From: Mycobacterium sp. DL99
GTDB lineage: Bacteria; Actinomycetota; Actinomycetes; Mycobacteriales; Mycobacteriaceae
Reading direction: 5' to 3'
DNA length: 43,859 bases
Assembly: GCF_004762045.1 (NCBI RefSeq)
Contig: NZ_SJOM01000007.1
Span: 4,951,747 to 4,995,605, forward strand
The position numbers were made by a program, and so were the translations under genes. The notes beneath the pieces were generated by a model that was not told the origin of the DNA, ran no database searches, and saw only the letters and a list, made by a program, of their open reading frames with translations. Shown here in pieces: positions 1 through 7,101 of the stretch (its first letter is position 1; each line of letters starts with the position of its first letter).

Positions 1-1
1 G

Positions 2-442
2 GCGGGCGCCGCGGCCCCCGGCTTCGGACCCAACACACCCACGAAGCAGGACTTCATGTACCCGTCGATCAGCAACGGGTGCCTCAAAGACGGCGGAAAT
101 GTTCTGGCAACCGCGATCTCAGTGGCCGGGCCCGCCACCATCCCGCTGCCTGGCCCGAAGCCAGGCCAGACCGCGTACGTGTTCACCGCGATCGGTACCC
201 CCGGCCCGGCCGCCGAGCAGAAGCTTCCGCTCAACGCCACATGGGTGAACCTGACGACCGGCAAGTCCGGCAGTGTGACGCTCCAGCCGCGCTCGGACCT
301 CAACCCCGAGGGCCCGACCACGCTGACCGCGATCGCCGACACCGGATCGGGCAGCATCATGACGACGATCTTCGGACAGGTCACGACGACCGAGATGCAG
401 TGCCAGTTCATGCCCACCATCGGATCCACGGTGGTGCCCTGA
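2..442 (+). CDS. C-terminal part of a probable secreted mycobacterial protein (5' truncated)
   Basis: The reading frame is open from the window edge to a TGA at 440-442, so the true start lies upstream. The first visible residues are Ala/Gly/Pro rich (AGAAAPGFGPN), as expected just after a cleaved signal peptide, although the signal itself is outside the window. The rest is Thr, Gly and Pro rich with alternating hydrophobic residues and two Cys (in NGCLKDG and MQCQF). This suggests a small disulfide-bonded beta-sandwich in the cell envelope. I do not recognise the family and assign no function. A strong terminator follows 25 bases after the stop, so this is the last gene of its transcript. 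Confidence 0.75.
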   Translation, partial: AGAAAPGFGPNTPTKQDFMYPSISNGCLKDGGNVLATAISVAGPATIPLPGPKPGQTAYVFTAIGTPGPAAEQKLPLNATWVNLTTGKSGSVTLQPRSDLNPEGPTTLTAIADTGSGSIMTTIFGQVTTTEMQCQFMPTIGSTVVP

Positions 443-466
443 CCACACCATATGAATGGGGAAACG

Positions 467-509
467 AAATTCCCGGTCGCTGGCCTCATGGCCGGCGACC
501 GGGAATTTT
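467..509 (+). terminator. Rho-independent terminator
   Basis: A 19-bp stem (467-485 with 490-508) has a single G-T wobble and a TCAT tetraloop. The outer pairs are A/T and the right arm ends in TTTT. It lies directly behind the truncated first gene and is the strongest terminator in the window. Its A/T outer pairs would also let it stop transcription from the opposite side. Confidence 0.85.
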
Positions 510-548
510 GTCAGGGGCTGTAAGTCTGGGGGCCTGGTAGGCCGTGAA

Positions 549-698
549 TCAGTAAGCCATGAACAGGATCATTTCCCGGTCGTACTCACGCCCGGGGTGC
601 TGCTGAGCCAGGTGCGCCTGGGCCTTCTCGACCAGGTCGTCCTCATCGGTCCCGCTGATCGCTTCGCCGCACGGGCAATTCAGGTGTGTCTTCGCCAT
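549..698 (-). CDS. DUF1059 family small protein (49 aa)
   Basis: ATG at 698 (minus strand) to TGA at 549-551, preceded by an AAGGTG ribosome-binding site. The protein starts MAKTHLNCPCGEAISG and continues with a D/E-rich helix ending LAQQHPGREYD. The Cys-Pro-Cys-Gly motif near the N-terminus, a GTDEDDLV segment and a following His-containing helix are the hallmarks of the DUF1059 family of small predicted metal-binding proteins, usually 50-60 aa. Its function is unknown. It diverges from the nitroreductase (45 bp between starts), so the two may share a control region. Confidence 0.85.
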   Translation of the reverse strand: MAKTHLNCPCGEAISGTDEDDLVEKAQAHLAQQHPGREYDREMILFMAY

Positions 699-743
699 AT
701 ATTCACCTTTGCATAGGTCGCCTGCCGAAAAAAGGATCTGGTC

Positions 744-1397
744 ATGGACTTATACGACGTCATGCGCACGACCGGGGCCACTCGCGAGTTCACCGACGAA
801 CACCTGCCCGACGATGTGCTGGAACGGATCCTCGACAACGCCCGGTTCGCACCCAGCGGCGGTAACCGTCAGGGCACGCGCGTCGTAGTTGTCCGCGATC
901 GCGACACCCGAGAGTCACTCGCGGACCTCAGCGTCACCGGCGCGCGCCGCTATCTCGCCCAACAGCGAAACGGCGAGAACCCCTGGAACCCGGTGCATCC
1001 CATGGGTGTATCCGCCGACGAAGTGGCCGCCGTGCAGGTTCCGCGGGCCACCCTGCTCCTCGACGCCGACGTGGTCCTCGTGGTCTGCGTCGACCTCGGC
1101 GTCGTCGCGGCAATCGACCAGGATCTCGACCGCATCGGCGTGGTTTCCGGGGCGTCGGTGTATCCGTTCGTGTGGAACATCCTGCTCGCCGCGCGCAACG
1201 AAGGGTACGGCGGCGTGCTGACCACCATGGCCGTGGCAGAGGAGCCCCAGGTCAAGGCATTGCTCGGGATACCCGAACCGTTCGCGGTCGCCGCGGTGGT
1301 GCCGCTGGGCAAGCCCGTACGCCAGTTGACCAAACTCAAGCGCGTGTCGGTCGCCGAGATCGCCAGCCGCGAACGCTTCGACGGGCCGACGTTCTAG
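744..1397 (+). CDS. Nitroreductase family protein
   Basis: 217 aa. The N-terminus has the classic nitroreductase layout: a DVMRTTGATREFTDE segment for FMN phosphate contacts, then LDNARFAPSGGNRQ. A Gly-rich stretch near the C-terminus (EGYGGVLTTM, then GIPEPFAVAAVVPLGKP) completes the FMN fold. Such enzymes are FMN-dependent NAD(P)H oxidoreductases acting on nitro compounds, quinones or enones; the substrate cannot be told from sequence. The start at 744 has an AAAGGA-type ribosome-binding site nearby. It converges on the HhH-GPD gene across a long hairpin. Confidence 0.88.
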   Translation: MDLYDVMRTTGATREFTDEHLPDDVLERILDNARFAPSGGNRQGTRVVVVRDRDTRESLADLSVTGARRYLAQQRNGENPWNPVHPMGVSADEVAAVQVPRATLLLDADVVLVVCVDLGVVAAIDQDLDRIGVVSGASVYPFVWNILLAARNEGYGGVLTTMAVAEEPQVKALLGIPEPFAVAAVVPLGKPVRQLTKLKRVSVAEIASRERFDGPTF

Positions 1398-1406
1398 ATC
1401 GATCGT

Positions 1407-1482
1407 CGAGTCTGCGCACAGATCGCGATTTCGCGCCGAAACACGATCTCACCGCAGAGTCGGCGATCTGTGCGCAGGCTCG
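1407..1482. repeat. Long inverted repeat between convergent genes (hairpin family member 1)
   Basis: 20-bp arms (1407-1426 and 1463-1482) differ at one position and enclose a 36-nt loop. The arms contain CTGCGCACAGATCGC, which recurs in the hairpin at 18026-18081. It fills the gap between the nitroreductase stop and the HhH-GPD stop, so a bidirectional terminator role is likely. There is no T-run, so this is inferred from position and pairing. Confidence 0.75.
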
Positions 1483-1489
1483 AAGCCAA

Positions 1490-2077
1490 TCAGGCCTTGG
1501 CGGCCTTGGCTTCCTTCGCCGCGGCCTTCATCTGCTTCTTGTGGGTGCGAACCTTCTGCAACGACCCTGGATCCACCACGTCGGCCACCGACATGAAGCT
1601 GCCGGCAGTGCCGTAATCCCCCGCCGCCTCACGCCAGCCCTCCGGGGTGACCCCGTATTGCTTGCCCAACAGCGCCAAGAAGATCCGGGCTTTCTGATCA
1701 CCGAACCCGGGCAGACGCTTGAGCCGGCGCAGCACCTCTTTGCCATCGGGGTCACCGCCGGTCCACAGCGCCGTCACGTCACCGTCGTACTCGTCGACGA
1801 TGGCCCGAGCGAGGTCCTGCACCCGCTTGCCCATCGACCCCGGAAACCGGTGAATGGCAGGGGTTTGCGAAACCACCGCGATGAATTCGTCCGGGTTGTA
1901 GTCGGCGATCTCGCGGGCATCGACGTCACCGAGACGGTCGGCGATCTTCTTGGGCCCGGCGAATGCCGTCTCCATCGGGATCTGCTGGTCCAACAACATC
2001 CCCACCAAAAGCGCGAACGGGTTGGACTCCAGCAGCGCGTCGGCGTCCGGATCTTGGACTAGCTGCAGTTTTCCCAC
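1490..2077 (-). CDS. HhH-GPD family protein, Rv1156-like
   Basis: 195 aa from a GTG start at 2077. The N-terminal half is an all-helical HhH-GPD fold (FALLVGMLLDQQIPMETAF). The helix-hairpin-helix is RLPGFGDQK at about 121-129. The C-terminus is a Lys/Ala tail (KKQMKAAAKEAKAAKA), probably for non-specific DNA contact. It matches an actinobacterial family called HhH-GPD-type base excision repair protein, whose lesion specificity I do not know. The position of the lytic Lys of endonuclease III is occupied here by Gln128, with Lys next to it, so lyase activity is doubtful. Length and order match M. tuberculosis Rv1156 as I recall it. Confidence 0.85.
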   Translation of the reverse strand: MGKLQLVQDPDADALLESNPFALLVGMLLDQQIPMETAFAGPKKIADRLGDVDAREIADYNPDEFIAVVSQTPAIHRFPGSMGKRVQDLARAIVDEYDGDVTALWTGGDPDGKEVLRRLKRLPGFGDQKARIFLALLGKQYGVTPEGWREAAGDYGTAGSFMSVADVVDPGSLQKVRTHKKQMKAAAKEAKAAKA

Positions 2078-2175
2078 GGCGCCAGTCTAGGACTCCGCAC
2101 GTTTTTGACGTCTGTGTCGGTCCAGTGTGCGAATGTGTACGCGATAACCGGTGAATATGCCCATAGGAGTTGGAC

Positions 2176-2472
2176 ATGAGACGCGTCGTTGCACCACTTA
2201 TTGCAGCGGTGGTTACCGCGATTGCCTTGGCCGCCACGGCCAACGCGATCCCCGACCAGGGCACGCCGGACTTCGACAACTACATGCAGGGCCTGGACCG
2301 CAATGGATTCCACCTCAACCCGGATACTGCATGGCGCGTCGCTCACCAGGCTTGTACGGGCAGCATCCCGGGGTACATCAGTTGGGAGTTGGCCGCACAG
2401 GGCGTGATCGGCCCGGGCGCCGAGCAGCGGGTGTACGACGTGGCCAGAAAGTACGCCTGCCCCGTTCAATAG
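2176..2472 (+). CDS. DUF732 secreted protein
   Basis: 98 aa. ATG at 2176 is preferred over an in-frame TTG two codons earlier because AGGAG (2165-2169) lies six bases before it. A Sec signal peptide (MRRVVAPLIAAVVTAIALAA) ends at a TANA cleavage site. The mature part has the DUF732 pattern: a DNYMQGLDRNGF helix, then a Cys (QACTG), a GYISWELAAQ helix and a final Cys in YACPVQ, probably one disulfide. DUF732 proteins are small exported mycobacterial proteins of unknown function. A short hairpin (2483-2497) follows the stop. Confidence 0.9.
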   Translation: MRRVVAPLIAAVVTAIALAATANAIPDQGTPDFDNYMQGLDRNGFHLNPDTAWRVAHQACTGSIPGYISWELAAQGVIGPGAEQRVYDVARKYACPVQ

Positions 2473-2521
2473 GTGAGCTAGCTGCGGTTTTCCCGCAAAG
2501 CCATCTAAGGTTGGCCGCACG

Positions 2522-3721
2522 ATGTCCGGCGAGGTTGCAGTCGCGCTGGCCCTGGCGCTGATCCTGGCGGCATTCGCCGCCGTCGTGGTGGTGCGCACCC
2601 GAAAAGTGGTGGCCACCCCCACCGAGCGTGCCGTGCACGCCGCACTGCACACCGCGGCCCAGGCGGCCCGTGCACTGCGCCAGGGTCTGGACACCGAATC
2701 CGCTCGGACCGCCGCGCCCTATCTGCGTGAATTGACCGGCACCGCAGGGCTGGCGCTGTTCGACGACGACGCGGCCCTGCTGGCCCGCGACCACGACGAC
2801 GAGGCGATCTGGCAGTCCGACACCGTCGACGTCTGCGCCGACACCGCACGGGAGTCGATCGCCGCCGGGCGCCGCGTGCTGCGCACGGCTCGCTCGACGG
2901 CGGTGGTGGCCCAGCCGCTGCTGACCGAGGGCGGCGAGGTGCTCGGCGCCCTCGTCGTGCTGGCACCGGCCAGCCCCGGCCCGGGCATGCTCGGCGCGGT
3001 CGGCGAGGTGGCCCGCTACGCGGCCAGCCAGATCGAGCTCGCCGAGCTCGACGCGTCGCGCGCCCGGCTGGACCGGGCCGAGGTGCTGGCGCTGCGCGCC
3101 CAGATCAGCCCGCACTTCATCTACAACGCGCTCAACACGATTGCGTCGTTCGTCCGCACCGACCCCGACCGGGCCCGTGAGCTGATCCTCGAATTCGCCG
3201 ACTTCACCCGGTACTCATTCCGCGCGGCCGGGCAATACACCACGTTGGCCGACGAGCTGCGCAATATCGACCGCTACCTCACTCTGGAGCGGGCCCGGTT
3301 CGGCGCCAACCTGAGGGTGCGGCTGCAGGTGGCCCCCGAGGTGCTCAATGTCGTGGTGCCGTTCCTCGCGCTACAACCGTTGGTGGAGAACGCGGTGCGG
3401 CACGGGCTGGCCGGCAAAGGCGGCGGATCGGTGGAGATCATCGCGCGCGACGCAGGCACCGAATGCGTGATCACCGTCGAGGACGACGGCACCGGCATGG
3501 ATCCGGACACGCTGCGCGCCGGACCCGGCGACGCATTGGCCGACCGCACCGGCGAGTCCGCCCACGTCGGGCTGACCAATGTCGATCACCGGCTGCGCGC
3601 GGCGTTCGGCAACGACTACGGTCTTGTGGTCGAGACAGCGGTCGGGGCGGGCACGAAAGTGGTGATGCGCGTGCCGAAGTTCCGCTCAGGGGTCCGAGCC
3701 GGCGGAGGTGTGTTCAGGTGA
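2522..3721 (+). CDS. LytS/YehU-type sensor histidine kinase
   Basis: 399 aa. One N-terminal membrane helix (about 5-25) leads to a GAF-like cytoplasmic domain (about 40-170). The His_kinase domain carries the phospho-acceptor block AQISPHFIYNALNTI (His198), and the HATPase has its N-box at LQPLVENAVRHGL (Asn290) followed by DDGTGMD. With a single membrane helix there is almost no extracellular part, so it probably senses an internal cue or reads a partner in the membrane. It overlaps the response regulator (TGA 3719-3721 within GTGA), so the two are co-translated. The operon continues into a solute symporter, which points to control of carboxylate uptake. Confidence 0.92.
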   Translation: MSGEVAVALALALILAAFAAVVVVRTRKVVATPTERAVHAALHTAAQAARALRQGLDTESARTAAPYLRELTGTAGLALFDDDAALLARDHDDEAIWQSDTVDVCADTARESIAAGRRVLRTARSTAVVAQPLLTEGGEVLGALVVLAPASPGPGMLGAVGEVARYAASQIELAELDASRARLDRAEVLALRAQISPHFIYNALNTIASFVRTDPDRARELILEFADFTRYSFRAAGQYTTLADELRNIDRYLTLERARFGANLRVRLQVAPEVLNVVVPFLALQPLVENAVRHGLAGKGGGSVEIIARDAGTECVITVEDDGTGMDPDTLRAGPGDALADRTGESAHVGLTNVDHRLRAAFGNDYGLVVETAVGAGTKVVMRVPKFRSGVRAGGGVFR

Positions 3722-4515
3722 GTGCCAACCTGACCGTGCTCGCCGTCGACGACGAGGCACCCGCACTCGACGAGCTGGCCTACCTGCTGGGCCGGCACCC
3801 CGACATCGGTGCGGTGCACACCGCGTCCGACGCCACCTCGGCGCTACGCGAACTCAACCAGCACGCCTTCGACGCGGTGTTTCTCGACATCAACATGCCC
3901 GGGCTGTCGGGGATCGAATTGGCCGGTGTGCTGGCCAATTACACGAACCGGCCCGCCGTGGTATTCGTGACCGCCCACGAGGACAAGGCGGTGGCCGCCT
4001 TCGACGTCGGCGCCGTGGACTATCTGCTCAAGCCGATCCGGCAGAACCGCCTGGATGAGGCCGTGCGCCGGGTCGCCTCGGCGGCACTACGACCACCGGC
4101 CGAGGCGGCGGGGGGCGCCACCGCCGAGGATCAGGACTGGGATGTCGTGCCCGCCGAATTGGGCGGCATCACTCACCTGGTGCCCCGCGACAGCATCGGC
4201 TGGGTCGAGGCCGAGGGCGACTACGCCAGGCTGCACTCGGCGACCGGTGCGCACCTGGTGAGAATCCCGTTGAGCACCTTGGAAACCCGCTGGCGCGACC
4301 ACGGGTTCCAGCGCATCCACCGGTCCTACCTGGTGTCCCTGCGACAGGTCACCGGGCTCCGCACGTCCGATGGCGCGGTTCTGGTTCGGTTGCGCGCCAA
4401 CGGAACTTCGCCCGCTGTCGAACTGCCGGTGAGCCGACGCCAGGCCCGGGAACTGCGCGACCGGCTGGTCCGCGATCCGATGCGTTCCCTCAAGCCGGCG
4501 GGCAGCGATGAGTGA
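3718..4515 (+). CDS. LytTR-type response regulator
   Basis: 265 aa from GTG at 3718. GGAGG at 3704-3708 and the overlap with the kinase stop fix this start. The receiver domain (about 5-120) has the acidic pair AVDDE, phospho-acceptor Asp57 in FLDINMPG, Thr85 in VTAHED and Lys105 in YLLKPIR. The LytTR DNA-binding domain (about 155-255) shows EAEGDYARLHSATG and FQRIHRSYLVSLRQV. This is the partner of the kinase upstream. Its likely targets are the following transport genes, but I did not find a convincing pair of LytTR direct repeats. Confidence 0.92.
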   Translation: MSANLTVLAVDDEAPALDELAYLLGRHPDIGAVHTASDATSALRELNQHAFDAVFLDINMPGLSGIELAGVLANYTNRPAVVFVTAHEDKAVAAFDVGAVDYLLKPIRQNRLDEAVRRVASAALRPPAEAAGGATAEDQDWDVVPAELGGITHLVPRDSIGWVEAEGDYARLHSATGAHLVRIPLSTLETRWRDHGFQRIHRSYLVSLRQVTGLRTSDGAVLVRLRANGTSPAVELPVSRRQARELRDRLVRDPMRSLKPAGSDE

Positions 4516-4882
4516 GCGGCCCACTCCTCAACGTGAGCGGGTGGTCCTCGCCCACCGCCGCGGCACCCGCATGGTGCGAACCCGCGTCGAGGTCCAGGAG
4601 CAGACACAGGTCGGCGACGCGCTCGTCCGCGGCCTGGTGCGGACCCAGCTCGGCCTCGCGCTGCGGCTGGCCGGCGTCGTAGTCGTAGCGGTGGTGGCGC
4701 TTCTGCTGCTCAATGCCGCCGTGCCGGATCTGGCCGCGCTCACCGTGTTCGGGATCCGACTCAACTGGCTGATCCTGGCCGGGCTGCTCTACCCGTTGCT
4801 GTACGGCGTGGGGCGGCTGTACGTGCGGCTGGCAGAGCAGGGCGAACGGGACTTCGTCCGGGTCGTCGACAGCGAACCATGA
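4508..4882 (+). CDS. Small two-helix membrane protein associated with the symporter
   Basis: 124 aa. ATG at 4508 overlaps the end of the regulator by 8 nt and its stop overlaps the next start by 4 nt, so it is translationally coupled on both sides. A basic N-terminus (about 1-50) leads to two hydrophobic helices, roughly LALRLAGVVVVAVVALLLLN and LNWLILAGLLYPLLYGVG, and a short charged tail. The layout resembles the DUF485 partners of acetate permeases, and it sits before its symporter as the true DUF485 gene at 6757 sits before the other. I infer an accessory subunit; the family name is uncertain. Confidence 0.75.
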   Translation: MSERPTPQRERVVLAHRRGTRMVRTRVEVQEQTQVGDALVRGLVRTQLGLALRLAGVVVVAVVALLLLNAAVPDLAALTVFGIRLNWLILAGLLYPLLYGVGRLYVRLAEQGERDFVRVVDSEP

Positions 4883-6609
4883 CCGGCGCACCGTTGACCG
4901 CCGCCGCCCTGCTGGCCGCCGTGGTGGCCACCATCGCGATCGGGGCTTACGGAGTCCGGTTGTCGCGCACCACCTCCGACTTCCTGGTGGCCTCGCGCAG
5001 TGTCGGCCCGCAATGGAATGCCGCCGCGATCTCCGGTGAATACCTCTCCGCTGCTTCGTTTCTCGGAGTGGCCGGGCTGATCGCGAAATACGGGGCCGAC
5101 GCGCTGTGGTATCCGGTCGGGTTCACCGCGGGCTATCTGGGCGTGTTGTTGTTCGTGGCAGCGCCCCTGCGCCGCTCCGGGGCCTACACCGTCCCCGACT
5201 TCGCCGAATTCCGGCTCGGCTCGGCCCGGCTGCGCAAGGTGGCCATGCTCGTCGTCGTGGTGATCTGCCTGTTCTATCTGGCCCCGCAGTACCAGGGGGC
5301 CGGACTCGCCCTGAAAACGCTTCTGGGCGTTCCGGTCTGGGTCGGCCCGCTGCTGGTCGCCGCGATCGTCATCACCAACGTGGTGGCCGGTGGCATGCGA
5401 TCGATCACCTTCGTGCAGGCGTTCCAGTACTGGCTCAAACTCACCGCCGTCGCGGTCCCGGCGCTGGCGCTTCTCGGGTTGTTCATCAGCGACCGAGGGG
5501 AATTGGGCGGCCCGCTACCGCCGACCGTACAGCAGCAGACCACCGTGCAGATCGACACCGCTGTCATGGTCCAGGTCATCGAACCGGCCGGCATCACCGT
5601 GTCCGGCGATCTCGACGGCCGCCACGTCGAGTCCGCCAGGATCACGGCGCCCGGCCAACACACCCTCGGCGCGGGCACAACCTTGACGCTTGCCGCCGGT
5701 GCGGCCACGCCCGTGGTGGCCGGCACCCCGGGCACCGGCAGCGAGTGGATCGCCTCGGGCGGCGGCCTGGGCGGCGGGCATCCGCTCTATCAGGTGCTGT
5801 CCATCATCGTCGCGACATTCCTCGGCACCATGGGCCTGCCGCACGTGCTGGTCCGGTTCTACACCAACCCCGACGGGCGGGCCGCGCGCCGGACCGCGCT
5901 CGCGGTGGTGGCGCTGCTGTCGGTGTTCTACATCTTCCCGGTCCTGCTCGGGGTGTTCTCCCGGCTCTATGTCCCGCAGCTGCTGATCACCGGGACCGCC
6001 GACGCTGCCGTTCTTTTGGCGCCCGGGGCCGCCGTCGGCGGAATCGGCGGCCAACTGCTGGCCGCGCTGGTGGCCGCCGGGGCGATCGCGGCCTTCCTGG
6101 CCACCTCGTCGGGGCTGCTGGTCAGCATCGCCGGCGCACTGGCCACCGATGTGCTGCGCGGCCGGGTCCGAGATTTCCGGATCGCCGCGGTGATCGGAGG
6201 GTTGATCCCGATTCCGTTGTCGCTGATGGTGTCCGGGCTGGAGTTGTCGCGCAGCGTCGGCTTGGCCTTCGCCGTCGCCGCGTCGACGCTGTGTCCGCTG
6301 CTGGTGCTCGGGATCTGGTGGCGCGGCCTGACGGTTGTCGGCGCGGCCTGTGGGCTCGTGGTCGGTGGTTGCGTGTGCGGCGGCGCGGTGCTCGTGGCGA
6401 TCACCGGCGGCGTGGACGACGCCGTGCTCGGCGGTTGGCCCGCGGTGATGGTGGGCTACCCGGCGGCCGTGAGTGTGCCGATCGCCTTTCTGACGATGAT
6501 CGTGGTCAGCCGGTTCACCAGGCCGACTCCCGGCATCGCGCAGATCTTCGCGCGGATGCACGTACCGGAACGGCTGGGCCTGGGCGTCGAGCGCGTCCCC
6601 CCGGGCTGA
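4879..6609 (+). CDS. Sodium:solute symporter (SSS family) with an extracytoplasmic insertion
   Basis: 576 aa. The SSS signature SGEYLSAASFLGVAGL (about 52-67) and TMGLPHVLVRFYTNP (about 316-330) mark it as an acetate-permease-like (ActP/MctC) transporter of about 13 helices. Compared with the second symporter (7101-8732), it has an extra segment of roughly 85 residues (about 212-298) in a loop between helices, rich in Thr, Val and Gly and probably beta-structured. It is the last gene of the LytS-LytTR operon (ATGA overlap at 4879). The substrate is probably a short monocarboxylate, by family only. Confidence 0.88.
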   Translation: MTGAPLTAAALLAAVVATIAIGAYGVRLSRTTSDFLVASRSVGPQWNAAAISGEYLSAASFLGVAGLIAKYGADALWYPVGFTAGYLGVLLFVAAPLRRSGAYTVPDFAEFRLGSARLRKVAMLVVVVICLFYLAPQYQGAGLALKTLLGVPVWVGPLLVAAIVITNVVAGGMRSITFVQAFQYWLKLTAVAVPALALLGLFISDRGELGGPLPPTVQQQTTVQIDTAVMVQVIEPAGITVSGDLDGRHVESARITAPGQHTLGAGTTLTLAAGAATPVVAGTPGTGSEWIASGGGLGGGHPLYQVLSIIVATFLGTMGLPHVLVRFYTNPDGRAARRTALAVVALLSVFYIFPVLLGVFSRLYVPQLLITGTADAAVLLAPGAAVGGIGGQLLAALVAAGAIAAFLATSSGLLVSIAGALATDVLRGRVRDFRIAAVIGGLIPIPLSLMVSGLELSRSVGLAFAVAASTLCPLLVLGIWWRGLTVVGAACGLVVGGCVCGGAVLVAITGGVDDAVLGGWPAVMVGYPAAVSVPIAFLTMIVVSRFTRPTPGIAQIFARMHVPERLGLGVERVPPG

Positions 6610-6666
6610 CCGCCTGCCGCTCAGCCCCGTCGACCGACCGTTCAGCGCAACGATGGCCGGATTCGG

Positions 6667-6684
6667 CGTATCGACCGTGATACG
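6667..6684. promoter_or_regulatory. Operator-like palindrome upstream of the DUF485/permease pair
   Basis: CGTATC (6667-6672) and GATACG (6679-6684) are perfect inverted repeats with a 6-nt spacer. They lie about 72 bp before the DUF485 start, in the 147-bp gap between the two transporter units. This fits a homodimeric repressor or activator, but I cannot name the protein. Confidence 0.4.
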
Positions 6685-6756
6685 GCCCCTGTGTGACCCA
6701 CCTCTCAATTAGGTTCAGTGCCCAACCGACACACAGCCAATTGTCAGGAGTCCTCG

Positions 6757-7101
6757 GTGACCGAAACCGACCTTCCCGAGCGGTCTGCCCCCACCGGGGA
6801 GCAGTTCCTCGCCATGCAGACCAGTCCCGAATTTCAGGAGCTGCGTACCAGACTGCGCCGCTTCGTCTTTCCCATGACCGCGTTCTTCCTGCTCTGGTAT
6901 GCCCTCTACGTCGCGCTCGGCGCATTCGCCCACGACTTCATGGCAATCCCGGTGTTCGGCAACATCAATGTCGGCCTGCTGATCGGGTTGGGCCAGTTCC
7001 TGACCACGTTCCTGATCACCGGGCTGTACGTGCGCTTCGCCAACAAAGAGCTCGACCCGCGGGCCACCGCGATCCGCGAAGAGCTGGAGGGCACCGCCTG
7101 A
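6757..7101 (+). CDS. DUF485 membrane protein, permease partner (MctB-like)
   Basis: 114 aa. GTG at 6757 is chosen because CAGGAG (6745-6750) precedes it by six bases; an in-frame GTG at 6718 has no such site. A soluble N-terminus includes SPEFQELRTRLRRFVFPMT, the DUF485 core. Two helices follow (AFFLLWYALYVALGAF and VGLLIGLGQFLTTFLITGLY). DUF485 proteins nearly always sit directly before acetate/monocarboxylate symporters, as here, where the stop overlaps the permease ATG by one base. It probably helps permease assembly or activity. Confidence 0.92.
   Translation: MTETDLPERSAPTGEQFLAMQTSPEFQELRTRLRRFVFPMTAFFLLWYALYVALGAFAHDFMAIPVFGNINVGLLIGLGQFLTTFLITGLYVRFANKELDPRATAIREELEGTA

Noticed and set aside
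1407..1482. Insertion-sequence ends or a MITE
   Set aside because: No target-site duplication or transposase relic is visible and the loop is short. It is better explained as a hairpin between convergent genes, although mobility of the family is not excluded.
2483..2497. Terminator after the DUF732 gene
   Set aside because: The stem TGCGG/CCGCA has only 5 bp and no T-run, so it was not listed as a separate feature.
5515..6708. 397-codon open frame on the minus strand
   Set aside because: It is antisense to the first symporter; its His/Arg/Gln-rich composition is typical of a codon shadow.
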